DNA of 64,000 bases, from contig OY747704.1 of NCBI GenBank assembly GCA_963556495.2, positions 12,286,501 to 12,350,500 on the forward strand. Direction: 5' to 3'. Of the stretch, positions 20,174-30,949 are shown in pieces (positions within the stretch are counted from its first letter, which is position 1; every line of letters begins with the position of its first letter). The translations under genes were made by a program, and so were the position numbers. This stretch comes from Valencia hispanica (taxonomy: Eukaryota > Chordata > Actinopteri > Cyprinodontiformes > Valenciidae). The notes under the pieces are model-generated. The model was not told where the DNA came from. It ran no database searches and saw nothing but the letters and a program-made list of their open reading frames with translations.

Positions 20174-21549
20174 AACTCAGCAAAAAAAGAAACGTCCCTT
20201 TTCCAGGACTGTGTATTTAAACAATAATGTTGTAAAAATCCAAATAACTTTACAGATCTTCATTGTAAAGGGTTTCAACAATTTTTTCCATGCATGTTCA
20301 ATTAACCATAATCAATTAATTAACATGCACCTGTGGAATGGTCGTTAAGACCTTAACAGCTTACAGAAAGTAGGCATTTAAGGTCACACTTCTAAAAACG
20401 CAGGACACTAAAGAGACTTGTCTACCAACTGTGAAAAACACCCAAAGAAAGATGCCCAGGGTCCCTGCTCATCTGCGTGAACGTGCATTAGGCATGCTGC
20501 AGGGAGGCATGAGGACTGCTGTTGTGGCTAGGGCAATAAATTGCCATGTCCGCACTGTGAGACGTCTAAGACAGCGCTACAGGGAGACGGGAAGGACAGC
20601 TGATCATCCTCGCAGTGGAAGACGACGTGTAACAACACCTGCACAGGATCGGTACATCCGAATATCACACCTGCGTGACTGGTACAGGATGGCCACAACA
20701 ACTGCCCGAGTCACACCAGGAACACAAAATCCCTCCATCAGTGCTCAGACTGTCCGCAATAGGCTGAGAGAGGCTGGACTGAGGGCTTGTAGGCATGTTG
20801 TAAGGCAGGTCCTTACCAGACATCACCAGCAACAACGCCGCTTATGGGCACAAACCCACCTTCGCTGGACCAGACAGGAGTGGCAAAAAGTGCTCTTCAC
20901 TGATGAGTCACGGTTTTGTCTCACCAGGGGTGATGGACTGATTCGTGTTTGTCGTCGAAGGAATGAGCGTTACACCGAGGCCTGTACCCTGGAGCGGGAT
21001 CGATTTGGAGGTGGGGGGTACGTCATGGTCTGGGGGGGTATATCACATCACCATTGGACTGAGCTTGTTGTCATTGCAGGCAATCTCAATGCCTTGCGGT
21101 ACAGGGAAGACATCCTCTTCCCTCATGTGGTACCCTTTATGCATGCTCAGCCCGGATCTTAATCCCATTAAGCGCGTCTGGGACCTGTTGGATCGCATGG
21201 TGAGGGCTAGGGCCATTCCAGGAACTTGCAAGTGCCTTGGTGGAAGAGTGGGGTAACATCTCACAGCAAGAACTGACAAATCTGGTCCAGTCCATGAGGA
21301 GGAGATGCACTGCAGTACTTCAAGCAGCTGGTGGCCACACCAGATACTGACTGGTACTTTTGATTTTGAGCCTCCCTTCATTCAAGGGCACATTGTTCTA
21401 TTTCGGTTGGTCACATGTCTGTGAAACATTTTTAGTTTATGTCTTATGGTGTTGACTCTTTTAGTGTTCATACAAATATTTACACACATTAAGTTTACTG
21501 AAAGTAAAAACAGTTGAAAGTCAGAGGACATTTCTTTTTTTGCTGAGTT
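20174..21549 (+). mobile_element. Tc1-C: Tc1/mariner element with AACTCAGCAAAAAAAG ends
   Basis: It starts AACTCAGCAAAAAAAGAAAC and ends with the reverse complement TTTTTTTGCTGAGTT, flanked by TA (20172-20173, 21550-21551). Tc1-B sequence continues on either side. This family is very common in ray-finned fish. It contains a transposase gene (20452-21350) with internal deletions. At 1376 bp it is shorter than an intact copy, which I expect to be near 1.5 kb. Confidence 0.93.
20452..21350 (+). pseudogene. Tc1-C transposase with deleted second Asp
   Basis: ATG at 20452 opens MPRVPAHLRERALGMLQGGM, then RTVRRLRQRYRETGR, the two helix-turn-helix motifs. The catalytic core has VLFTDESRFCLTRGDG (first Asp intact) and GGYVMVWGGI. 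The frame breaks at about 21150, where a deletion removes the segment that should carry the second Asp. The next block reads SPDLNPIKRVWDLL with Lys where the final Glu is expected. A second small deletion lies near 21216, after which the frame resumes as LVEEWGNISQQEL and ends ...GGHTRY. The TIRs are good, so the copy could have been moved in trans. Confidence 0.92.
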
Positions 21550-21641
21550 TAGTTCTGGGCTGATTCCTCACCTTTCTTATTATCAGTGACACCCCAAGAG
21601 GTGAGATCTTACATGGAGCCCCAGTCCGAGGGAGACTGGCA

Positions 21642-22201
21642 AGGCAAGGCAAGGCAATTTTATTTGTATAGCACACTTTCAACAGCAGGGTAATTCAAGG
21701 TGCTTTACATTATTTGGTGATTTAAAAAAAAACACATAAAAGAAACACACATTACACATGATACACAATAAAGCAAGAGAAAAATAAAAAAAGCAAGAGA
21801 GCATGAACACATTTCATACATATGACATCAAGCATTTACTCGAAGGCAATTCTAAACAGATGGGTTTTTAGTCTCGATTTAAAGCAGTTCAGAGTTTCAG
21901 CAGCTCTACACTCGTCAGGAAGTCTGTTCCAGATAAGGGGAGCATAGAAACTCAAAGCTGCTTCTCCATGTTTAGTTCTGAGTCTAGGGATGTTTACTAG
22001 GCTAGAGTTGGAGGACCTGAGTGGTCTTGGTGGTTGGTACCGTGACAACAGGTCTTCAACATATTTTGGTGCTAAGCCATGTAATGATTTATAAACTAGT
22101 AGGAGTATTTTGAATTCTATTCTCTGAGCTACAGGGAGCCAGTGTAAGGAGTTTAGAACTGGGGTGATGTGCTCTACTTTCCTGGTTCGTGCTCTACTTT
22201 C
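21642..22201 (-). mobile_element. L2-type LINE (family B), 5'-truncated copy
   Basis: The minus-strand 3' end carries tandem AAGGC repeats (21638-21655) and a GCTATACAAATAAAATTGCC-type tail. It is flanked by CTGGCA (21636-21641, 22202-22207), a plausible short TSD. It contains only the C-terminal RT region. A longer copy of the same family is at 58641-59925. A duplicated 18-bp GTGCTCTACTTTCCTGG sits at the 5' junction. Confidence 0.85.
21836..22201 (-). pseudogene. L2 reverse transcriptase C-terminal fragment (family B)
   Basis: The minus-strand frame includes VEHITPVLNSLHWLPVAQRI, FKILLLVYKSLHGLAPKY, LLSRYQPPRPLRSSNSSL and APLIWNRLPDECRAAET, and ends FKSRLKTHLFRIAF. This is the C-terminal domain after the RT core typical of L2/CR1-group LINEs. 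The polymerase motifs are absent by 5' truncation. Confidence 0.88.
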
Positions 22202-22738
22202 CTGGCAGTCATCTTTAGCCGCTTTCATTTTCTAACAATTGCTCCAACAGCTGGCAATTGCCCCGTATTCTTTTCCAGCCTTGTGGAGGTCTACAATTTT
22301 GTCTCTGGTGTCTTCTGACAGTTCTATGGTCTTGCCCATGATAGTAGTTGGAGTCTGACTGACTGTGGGGTGGACAGGTGTCTTTAACGAGCTCAGACAG
22401 GTGCTACTAATTTAGATTAATAAGTGGAGTAGAGGTGGACTTTTTAAAGGCACAGTAACAGGTCTTTGAGAGTCAGAATTCTTGCTGATTGCCAGGTGTT
22501 CAAATACTTATGTGCAGCAATAAAATACAAATAAATTCTTTAAAAATCACACAATGGGATTTCCTGAATTTAAAATCACAGTAGAAATGCACCTTCAATG
22601 TGAATTTCAGATCCCTTCATAATTTCAAAGTGGGAGAACTTGCAAAATTGCAGGGTGCAAATACTTATGTTCCTCACTGTATAAGCTTATCTTGCTTGTC
22701 TCTCTTGGGGAATCAAAATAGTCCATATAAGGTTCATA

Positions 22739-23470
22739 TGCAGTCATGTTCAGTAAATTAGAATGTGTGCTGTTAGATTAAAAAAACCTTTTTAATTTTT
22801 TAATACTGTTGGAAAGGTGTTTTTACTCAAATTTAAAGCCTCTCTTAAAGGAACAGACACACATTTAATTTATGACCCTGGGCTCTCATTTCACCTTCCC
22901 GCGTGCTCGTTCATTTCTGTAAAAAGGAGCAATAAGAACAACAAACAACAATTATATATTTTAACAGCGAGACGTCGTTTGCTGGACTCAGTTCTGGTAA
23001 CTGAGCCCAGATCTATGTCAGCTCAAAGTCTTTATTGAAACGAGAGTTTGCATGAAACTCCTCCCACATAGATCTTCGTTCATAGAATGGTCAGTTTCTT
23101 CACATAAGGAACACATGATGTACCACATTCTTCTTGATTGTTCACTGTTTCTAAGTGTTGCCACATACACTACAGAATTAAACCCTCATACAATATTTAC
23201 ATAATTTTTATCTCATCAACACCCAAGCCTTAGCATGCAGTTTTCATGAGTAATAACTGAGACGGAAAACTTTTTGGCTATTTTCTCCTAATCAGGTGGT
23301 GCCCCAACTTGGTAATTTTGATCTAAATTACAAATTGTGTTAATAATGGCCTTTGGAATTTATTAATATTTATTAATAGCCCAAATAAACCTTTTATTGC
23401 TCAACAAAATTGAGTTACTGAAATAAATAAACATTTCAATAATATTCAAATGTATTGAAAATGACTGTAT
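22739..23470. mobile_element. Possible mariner-type MITE
   Basis: The ends CAGTCATGTTCAGTAAATTA (22741) and, in reverse complement, CAGTCATTTTCAATACATTT (ending 23467) form an imperfect inverted repeat of about 25 bp. TA is present on the right and TG on the left. No transposase frame is visible. The interior is AT-rich with a moderately GC-rich patch near 22900-23100. Confidence 0.45.
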
Positions 23471-23896
23471 ATAAACATTATGCACTTCTATTTCTTAGGC
23501 TTTTCTCACAGTGGAATCAGGTGTTAGCTTTTCATGGAGTTGAAAATCCTTTTTTCCAGTGCTGCTAAAAATAGATGTCTTCTGCCACAAGATGACACCA
23601 TTTATCTCTCAGCCTTTTAGCAACAAAGTGATCTTTCAACTGACACTTCATAGTTTGACCAGGTAAATAGTCTTTAAAAATGTTTAAACATCACATTAGA
23701 TTTAGGAATTTAATCTTTAAGAAATTTTTTATTTCTATTGTATTTTTTAAAATTATATTGGAATACATGGTGGGCATTACTTCCTTTGTCATTCCTGTTT
23801 TAGTAGTTCTGGTTGTTTCTCATCTGTTAAAGTCAGACATGGAATCTATACATTAACCCAGAGCATTTTTCTAAATTAATAATGTGATTATCAATA
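23471..23896. other. AT-rich non-coding sequence
   Basis: I see no gene, terminal repeat or clear family here. Confidence 0.5.
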
Positions 23897-24234
23897 CATG
23901 ACATTTAAATCCCATATTAAACATGTTTCTATATGATATCCTTCTTTCACCTCTGGAATATTGCTAAAATTAGAAACGTCCTGTCCAGGGATGATGGTGA
24001 GAAACTAGTCCATGCATTTGTTACTTCAAGGCTGGGCTACTGTAATTCTTTACTATCAGGAACTCCACAAAATGTAATTAAAAGCCGTCAGTTGATCCAA
24101 AATGCTGCATAAAGAGTTCTGATGAATATTAAAAAGAGAGATCACATTTCTCATGTTTTAGCCTCCCTTCATTGGCTCCCTGTTAAATCCAGAATAGAAT
24201 TTAAGATCCTCCTTCTTACATATAAAGCCCTTAA

Positions 24235-25791
24235 AGTTGCTATGGCAAATCTGCTAAACAAGCTAGCTAAAAATATTTTTTTCCTGCCTCCTAACAACAT
24301 TCTAACATAGTATAGCTATAAATATTTTGAGGATATTTAAAAAAAGAGAAAAAATATTTAAGTGGTTCTGTCAGATTTGTCTAAAAACCTCAGCCAATAA
24401 CATAGCTCGGTCCGAAACCAACGATTGGACCATCCGGTTGTCTGTCTCACCAGACAAGCGCACTTCCACATTTATGTGGCTCATCCACTCATTAAAGTGG
24501 AACTGAACCACATGAAAAAGTATAACCCTGCCCCAGATAACATTTGAAAAATTCTCCAAAGTGGGCGGTTCCAGGAGGAACGGAGGGGTATGGGCAAGTG
24601 TGGAGGATGAGTGGAGGGGAGAACGTGGGGGTGTTGCCAGGGGGACAGTTACAGCTACCTTAATCTGACACTAAAACATGGACAGTGACCGAAGAGAAGT
24701 TGGCAGTTTTGCGACTGATCGACGTACATCTGTTTTGATCATTAGCCTGTGTTAGCATTACCACTCAGAGACTGGACCTATCCTGTCTCTCTCTGCCTCA
24801 GCAGCACCGGCAGTGCCGACCTCGGGCAGCGCTGACTCAGCGCCCTGAGCCAGCGGATCTCCTCCGCCGTCACCAGAGGTAGAGGGAGGCTTTATGGCGC
24901 CCAGCGGCCCCGAGCTGTATCAATTCGAGCCGCTGGCTCAGGGCGCTGAGTCAGCGCTGCCCGAGGCCGGCTTTGCAGGTGCTGCTGAGGCTGAGGGAGA
25001 CAGGATGAGTCCAGTCTCTGAGTGGTAATGCTAACGTTCAAAACAGTATGTTAGCTAACTAAGTGCTAATGTGATAATGATGGTAATCTGAAAAACGCAA
25101 TCGATCAAAACATGCAATTCCAACTCCAAAGTTGCTATGGGGCGATTGTGTCTGAGAGATGGTTTAATACCCAAACCCACAAGGCGTGTCTGTGAGAGCA
25201 TGCCTGTGATGTGAAGAGTGGAAAACATGTACCGCGCTACGCCAATCACAGATTTTAAATGCAGTATCCACCGTTTAACCCTAAGAGGGCAGTACTAAGA
25301 TGTTTTTAGACTAAAAAAAGTGTAGAATTAGGCACGTTTACACAAAATTGTAAAAACATTCCCAGAAACTGAAAGATTGCATTGGTAAAGACCCATTTAC
25401 ACAGTTTATGGGCAAAGAAAAGTTGTTTTGGGGTTTAGTTACTCTTTAAGTGCTCTCACATTTTGCAACAGAACACCACTGGTGTGAGAGGTTCTCCGCT
25501 TAATAATGTCAGAGAAGTAGAAACAGCCAGCTGCTACCACTTTGAATTTAGGACAAACGACCAGAGTCCCAAAAAGAAAAACGACATTTGAAGTCGTGGA
25601 AAACAAGATGTTTCTGCCATGTTACTTCAACTGCAGCAGGTGTTTTGTGCTCTCTCGTTTACTGTGGCAATGCACATTCCCATTTCAGGGGGGGCGTGGC
25701 CAAAGGATGATAGCCAATGGGAGGGGTGAGAGTTCTGTGTCTGTGTTTAACTTGAAAAACAAGGTTGTTCTACAGATTCGGTGTAGCAGCT
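24235..25791. mobile_element. TTAA-flanked element A inside the LINE
   Basis: The ends are AGTTGCTATGGCAAATCTGC (left) and, in reverse complement, AGCTGCTACACCGAATCTG (right), each next to TTAA (24231-24234, 25792-25795). Deleting it with one TTAA rebuilds the LINE as AAAGCCCTTAATAATCGACT, matching the copy near 37150. It is about 1.56 kb and non-coding, and holds element B copy 2. TTAA targets suggest piggyBac or Kolobok machinery supplied in trans. Confidence 0.88.
24496..25445. mobile_element. TTAA-flanked non-autonomous element B, copy 2 (inverted)
   Basis: This is the same family as 4791-5706, in opposite orientation. The ends are AGTGGAACTGAACCAC and, in reverse complement, AGAGTAACTAAACCCC, flanked by TTAA (24492-24495, 25446-25449). 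The centre is a large imperfect palindrome of GC-rich sequence, with CCGCTGGCTCAGGGCGCTGA at about 24930 and its complement near 24830, inside a second palindrome with ACCACTCAGAGAC. There is no coding potential. Confidence 0.9.
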
Positions 25792-26700
25792 TTAATAATC
25801 GACTTCCATCATACATCAGAGTTCTGATTGTTCCATATCTTCCCAACAGAGCACTTCACTCTCAGACTGCATGTCTACTTGTAGTTACTAGGATTTCGAA
25901 GTATAGAATGGGAGGCAGATCATTTAGTTATCAGGCTCCTCTTCTGTGGAACCAGCTCCCAGTTTTAGTCTGTGAGGCAGACACCCTGTCTACCTTTAAG
26001 ACCAGGCTTAAAACTTTCTCTTTTTTTAAAGCTGTAGTTAAAACAGCTTTAATTTAGCCAGTCGTTGGATGAGTGGTGGAGTAAGGGAGGGGTAGTAGCC
26101 GGCATCCTAAGCCTGCTGGCTCTGCCTCTCTAATGTGTCATTCTAATGGGCTGGATTATCCTGAGCTATCTCTGTAGTTATGCTACTGTAGGCTTAGACT
26201 GTTGGAGGACAGACTGACCCCTTTTCTTCATTGTGCTTCTTTTCTCTTTTACTACTCTCATAATTTTCTATTTATTTCGACTGTTAACTTTGTTTTTTCT
26301 TAGAGTTTTTCTCTCCATAGAAGGTACACCTAGTCTGGTATCCTGCTTAGCTGCAATGCCCTGTTCGACGGGGGGCATCAACTGGGATGGCGCTCCCAGT
26401 AAATGATCGTCCTCCTTGTCGTGTTATCAACATTTTAATTTCTTTAACATAGAAAGTACTCCTACATCAGTTCTTCTGTTCTTTCCGTGTCTCTGCTCTG
26501 TCTTCTCGAACCCCCAGACGGTCGTGGCAGATGGCCGCTCAAACTGAGCCAGGTTCTGCTGGAGGTCTTTTTTCCTGTTAAAGGGGAGTTTTTCCCCTCC
26601 AATGTCGCTACATGCTTGCTCAGTATGAGGGGTTGCTGAGAGGATTGCTCTGGTTGGAGTCTGCATGAACGTGGCGCAACTTTATGACTCTGTGCAATCT

Positions 26701-27309
26701 TAGTATAGTGTACTTACAAAATCCCAAATGTTATCAGATTATTTTGGCTTAATCTTGCAGGAAGAGCACATGCAAAACATCCATCCATGGTTATCCTTGC
26801 ATGAGTGGCTGCATGGCGCATAGTCATTGGTCAAGATATGTGGCACACTGATTCCAGACTCCATGCCAGGACTCGAACCCAGATGTTTCTGTTTTTGGAT
26901 CCCAATTGTGTTTATATTTTAGATTATTATTGCCATTTATGTCTTTCTGTATCAGTTCATTTGATTGTGTTGAGTTTCTTAGTTCTTCCTTGTTTTCTGT
27001 ACTCGGTCTATTTTGGTTTAGATCCTTATTTTAGTGTTAGTCATTTTCCTTTGGTAATAGATCTTATTGTGTTTTGGTTCAATTTAGTAGTCATCTCTCC
27101 TCAGCTCTTAAGCCCTGCTCTCCACTCAGCTGCCTTTCATTGTGTTGAATACACTCATCTATTTAATACTGGATTGTTCTGTTGTTCTCAACCTGGTTCT
27201 GGGTTCTGGTCTTCCTTGGGTTTTCTCTAAACTCCTTATTTATACGTCATTAAATCTTCCTACCACCATGCACCTGCCAGTGTCCTGACTGTATTTGGTA
27301 CTCCTGTTC
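26701..27309 (+). repeat. T-rich sequence resembling a retroelement 3' end
   Basis: T-rich sequence with an ACGTCATTAAATCTTCC..CACCATGCACCTGCC block and a tail ending CTGTTCGACAAAACATG. The style recalls the 3' parts of fish retroelements, and a similar layout lies at 35600-35880. I cannot name the family. An open frame at 26805-27230 is low-complexity and not convincing. Confidence 0.3.
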
Positions 27310-28360
27310 GACAAAACATGATAAAAGAATGCAGCCACCTGGATCCAGTAGAAGAGACAAAGTTAAAAGACATTTGAGGTTGGCTGGCTCCAGAAAATCT
27401 CTGCAAGGACACTTAAATCCTCCCATTACCTTTGGTGTTGGAGAAGATTGCGCGAGAGTCACCTTTCTGTTTGGAAGGTGTGTGTCCCAGTACATCTTGA
27501 TCAAACTAATACAATATTTTAGAAAAAGAAGATCATACCCACCGTCAAACATTATAGGGATATTGTGGTGGTCTAGGGCTGTTTTGCTCCTTTAGAATCT
27601 GGAAGGAACAATGAATTCTGCTCCCTACCACAAAATCCTGAATTCTTAGTTTATGCACACTTGGGTTATGCAGCAAGACCATGATCAGACACACACCAGT
27701 AAGTCCACATCTTAATGGCTCAAAAAGAAACAAAAGACAGAGTAGAGGTTTTGGAGTGGCCTAGTCAAAGTCTGGACATATATCGGATGGAGATACTCTG
27801 GTGTAATGTTAAACAGGCTGTTTATGCTGGAAAGCCCTCCTATATGGATAAATAAAACAATTTTGCAAAACAAACAAACAAAAAACTCTTGATGGCAGTT
27901 GCTGCTGCCTAGGGTGACACAATAAGTTATGGTTTTAGGACCAACCAGTTTTGGGGGTAGTTACTTTTTCACCTGGGACCAGGTTAGTTTGGAATGTGTT
28001 TTTACCTTACTAAATCAAATCATCATTTGAAAACTGCTTTTTGTATTTACCCATGTTATCTTTATCTGACATTAAAGTTTGTTTGATAACCTGGTCCTTT
28101 AGATCTACCATCCTGCAAATGTTAGATGTATCCCCAAATCAAATGGTTCCATTCCCTCATCAGCAGTCTGTCACCTCTGCAGAGGCCTGATAACGAGGCC
28201 TTCATTTGATTCAGCTTTGATGAGAAAGAATGCATCTAAAAGTTGCAGGATCTTGAGGACCAGGGTTGGGCATCCCTGATCTAAAACATGTGTGGCAAAA
28301 AGTAAAAACTGAATACATCTGTAAGGGGTAAATACTTGTTTCACAGCATTATTTATGCAT
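27310..28360 (+). mobile_element. Tc1-D: degraded Tc1-like element, C-terminal half
   Basis: The plus strand carries relics of a Tc1 transposase in several frames: the KKRSYPPSNI-like block (27520-27550), then VEVLEWPSQSLDIYRMEILW (27750-27800), which corresponds to VLEWPSQSPDLNPIE-LW with changes, and KQAVYAGKPS. The 3' region has GTTACTTTTTCACCTGGGAC and GGTAAATACTTGTTTCACAG near 28340. The 5' half is missing. A short repeat is inserted at about 28105-28295. Confidence 0.72.
28105..28295. repeat. Short repeat inserted in Tc1-D
   Basis: A block starting GATCTACCATCCTGCAAATG and ending GACCAGGGTTGGGCATCCCT interrupts the 3' region of Tc1-D. The two edges share GATCTA..A, a possible target duplication. 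It has the look of a common fish MITE, but the class is not settled. Confidence 0.45.
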
Positions 28361-29269
28361 AGTGTTTACTTATCAGTAGGTACTAACCTTATGCCAACTA
28401 GGTTTTCACTCTTAATAATCGCTCTGCCTCATGTGCATGAACACAGACTCAAAAACACACACACCTATGTCATCTCTTGCTGCAGATCATAGATCACAGC
28501 CCTGGTAAGCAGATTACAGCTAATCACCACATTCACTTAGATCACCGTTCTGATCAAATAACAGCTCAGCTGTAATGTCAACACGCACTCACTCGGATAT
28601 CCACTTGCTGAGAGATGGGTTTGAAAGCAGGGCCTCTGTTATCTTTGTTATGGTTTGGAGAGCTGACATGTTTGACAGCAGTGAATGTAAGTAGCAGTGT
28701 TATGACATGACTGAGCGGCCATGAAAAAGGCAAAGTACTGTAGGGGCCCCTGTCTAGGCTGTTCTTCACACCGGCCCTGACATGACAGAGATAAAAGTGA
28801 TTAAACACAATGAACTGAAATAATCTCCTTCATTGTTGACTCACTAAAGAGCCTTTTGTTCAGGGACGCCCTTGGACTTCTTGGTCTGATGAGTGTGTGT
28901 ATTGCTTGTGCCTCTGTATGTTGAGAAACCATATAGGAAAGAAAAGAGAACAAACTGGGAAAAATGATTACGTTAACCATCATCCCATCATCTTTCCAAG
29001 TCTACAATCAGCGGCATCTTCTAATCCTCACCCTAAAGCAGATAAAACAGACAGCCTGGCTCCTTCCTGCTCAGTTTATAGATATGGCCTATATCACACA
29101 CCCATGCTCTCTGTCTCTCCCTCCCTCACACACACACACATACACACATTCAGAAGCTGAGCAGAGCTGTCACTGCACACATATGAGCCTCGCCTGGCCT
29201 CCGAGGAAACATGGCCCAGCTCCAGTCATAAATAATAATGGGAATGGCTACATGACATGTTGAGTGATG
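28361..29269. other. Single-copy-looking non-coding sequence
   Basis: I see no transposon ends or credible gene. Short CA tracts lie near 29126-29150. Frames here are short and unlike known proteins. Confidence 0.5.
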
Positions 29270-29475
29270 GGGCCCCTCTCAGAACTCATTTACATGGCTT
29301 TGTGTAGCAATCATCGGCCCCCTAATGTAGCGCTAAGCAAATGAGCCTTTCGGAATATTGTGCAATTTATCGCAAGTCAACTGGCACCAGGCAGGGGCTC
29401 TATAAATCACACTTGAACACATGCCCCCAATGACAGCTAAATCAACATGGAGTAATTGCTTTGAAATGTGGAGGA
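29270..29475. promoter_or_regulatory. Candidate conserved non-coding element
   Basis: This dense stretch lacks repeats and frames. It contains CCCTAATGTAG, CAAATGAG, GCAATTTATCG, CTATAAATCAC, TGACAGCTAAATCAA (TALE-like TGACAG next to a PBX-like core) and GTAATTGC (homeodomain TAATTG). The motif clustering is seen; enhancer function is only inferred. Confidence 0.35.
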
Positions 29476-30135
29476 AGCGAGCAGGCAGGCTGGACAAAGC
29501 GGTGTGGTTAGTACTGGTGGTGAGGTGCTGTGCTGCTAACGTCTGTGTGACTGTGGAAATGTAACATACAGTAGTTTTGGAGAGTTAGAGGAGGCTCATA
29601 AGGGAATGAGTAAGTCCAGACAGGGAAGAGTTTATTTCTCTGACTGACCAGCAGGGGGAGTGGAAGCTGACTGAAAAACAAAAACACAAACATTTGCAGC
29701 AAAGCTGATGAGCTCTGAGGGAGCACAGTGAACACTTGTCATCTACTCTGAATGAGTAACTAGATTTGATGTGTGTGTGTAGCGGGTCTATTTGTCAGGA
29801 GGGAGGTCTGAATGTGTGTGTGTGCGTTTTAGAGAGAGAGGGAGAGGGAGAGGGGGCAAACACAATCCTGTCCATCAGTGTCCATTACCCTGACAGCAAG
29901 TGAGATTAATGGCCACATGGTCAAAGAGAGGCACAGGACCCCTCCCAATATGAAAAAAGCACACACACACACATCCACACAAACTGCATGACAAGCAGAA
30001 AAAAGCAGGAAAAAATAAAAACATAATTCTCTACTCAGCATTATGTTGGGTACAGCATCCATCCTGACACATCGTTAGATTCCAAAGTTGAAAATGATTC
30101 TTTATTTTATTTCTAAAGAAAGCTTCAACACAGAC
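29476..30135. other. Non-coding sequence with GT and GA tracts
   Basis: Contains a GT tract near 29771-29780, a GAGAGG purine tract near 29832-29858 and a CA tract near 29960. No gene is recognised. Confidence 0.5.
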
Positions 30136-30453
30136 CTAAAGGACACGAAAAAGTTTTCTTTCTTTTTCCACAACTTTTCTTAACATCTTCATTAAGTACC
30201 TGGGATGTGATTTGGTCACAGTAAAATGCAAAGCAGAGGATAGCATAATTTTCCAAAGTGCTTCTTCGTTTGGCTCATTTTTACAAGTGACCTGAGCAGG
30301 ACTGTTTTTCAGTCGTAATAGAAAGTAGCCGTATTTTCCAACTAATGCCCCTATCACAGCATTATATATCTGTGTTGCAATTCTGTGATGAGCAAACGGT
30401 GGAATTGATTTGTCCAAATGAACCGAGGTATCTGTCAGTTCTCCTGATGCCAA
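30136..30453 (-). CDS. Unrecognised open frame, 105 codons
   Basis: The frame from ATG at 30453 encodes a mixed-composition protein with no motif I recognise: it contains FAHHRIATQIYNAVIGALVG and EEALWKIMLSS, and ends in a basic KVVEKERKLF. There are no obvious splice partners, no transposon ends nearby and no low-complexity bias. It could be a relic of an unknown repeat or a chance frame. I would not treat it as a gene without a homology or expression match. Confidence 0.15.
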   Translation of the reverse strand: MASGELTDTSVHLDKSIPPFAHHRIATQIYNAVIGALVGKYGYFLLRLKNSPAQVTCKNEPNEEALWKIMLSSALHFTVTKSHPRYLMKMLRKVVEKERKLFRVL

Positions 30454-30949
30454 TGTTGTGACACAGAGTGAGCGAATTTTGTCTGGTTTACATAACCATC
30501 AATAATTATGATCAATACTTTAACATTAATATAATTATTGATGAAGTTAAAGTTTGTATCTATTTATTTAAGATAATATAATTACTGTTTGGGGCCCCAG
30601 CTTTTTCACGAGAAGCACTTGTAATCTCAGACACCCAGTCTCTTCCCAAAGGTATCAGTTCAAAACGCCGTGGACAATAATTGTATGCATACACCAAGTA
30701 ATCCCAGAAAACTTCTCGTTAAGCTAAGGGGATTTTTTAAAGAAAATAGATCAACCTTACAGCCAAAACATTTCGTCAATAATTCCCATCTATTCTAAAG
30801 CATTCAACTACCACTACTGACTTTGGAATAATGGATAATATGGAAGTTTAATGAGCAATAATAAGCTTCACAGAATCATTTCAAAACATTGCTTCTCATA
30901 AAAGAAAGGAGGGGGAAATCATGCGTTAGTTCTTCTCGTAGGTAGAACT

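Larger units (their letters stand above)
19829..22339 (-). pseudogene. Tc1-B transposase, interrupted, catalytic Asp lost
   Basis: The minus-strand start is ATG at 22339 (MGKTIELSEDTRDKIVDLHK), the helix-turn-helix region. The LINE fragment follows; then the piece at 21552-21635 ([17 protein letters not shown]), then Tc1-C, then MKRAGTTVSKVTVGRTLRRQ from 20148. The first catalytic motif, normally WSDETK, reads WSYETK, so the Asp has become Tyr through one base. The frame then gives ELHPKNTISTVELGGGNIML and ends at the truncation. The second Asp and final acidic residue are gone. The element could not move itself. Confidence 0.87.
19829..22679 (-). mobile_element. Tc1-B: 3'-truncated reverse-strand Tc1 with two insertions
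   Basis: On the minus strand the 5' end is CAGTGAGGAACATAAGTATT at 22679, next to TA (22680-22681). The gene runs leftward to about 19829, where similarity to Tc1 stops without a terminal repeat. It is interrupted by an L2-type LINE fragment (21642-22201) and by Tc1-C (20174-21549). It is a different Tc1 family from Tc1-A. Confidence 0.85.
24122..26055 (+). pseudogene. L2 reverse transcriptase C-terminal region (family A), interrupted
   Basis: The frame runs MNIKKRDHISHVLASLHWLP to ILLLTYKAL at 24234 and continues after the insertion at 25796 through LPSYIRVLIVPYLPNRALHS, RMGGRSFSYQAPLLWNQLPV and STFKTRLKTF. It aligns residue by residue with the minus-strand copy near 36905-37260. The RT core is missing. 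Confidence 0.88.
23897..26700 (+). mobile_element. L2-type LINE (family A) fragment, split by a TTAA element
   Basis: The plus-strand sequence matches the LINE at 36195-41135. The first part is 23897-24234. After the TTAA-flanked insertion the LINE continues exactly at 25792, through the RT C-terminus and a 3' UTR with CTCTCCATAGAAGGTACACC, CCCCCAGACGGTCGTGGCAG and the GTTAAAGGGGAGTTTTTCCC motif. The right end fades near 26700 and the distal 3' tail is lost. It is 5'-truncated. Confidence 0.85.

Noticed and set aside
21638..21660. AAGGC direct repeats as a CRISPR-like or regulatory array
   Set aside because: They are the known kind of short tandem tail at the 3' end of L2-type LINEs and recur at 58641.
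26820..26890. tRNA-like B-box (GGTTCGAGTCC) on the minus strand, possible SINE
   Set aside because: No matching A-box at the right distance and no tail or TSD; the sequence continues as T-rich retroelement-like DNA.
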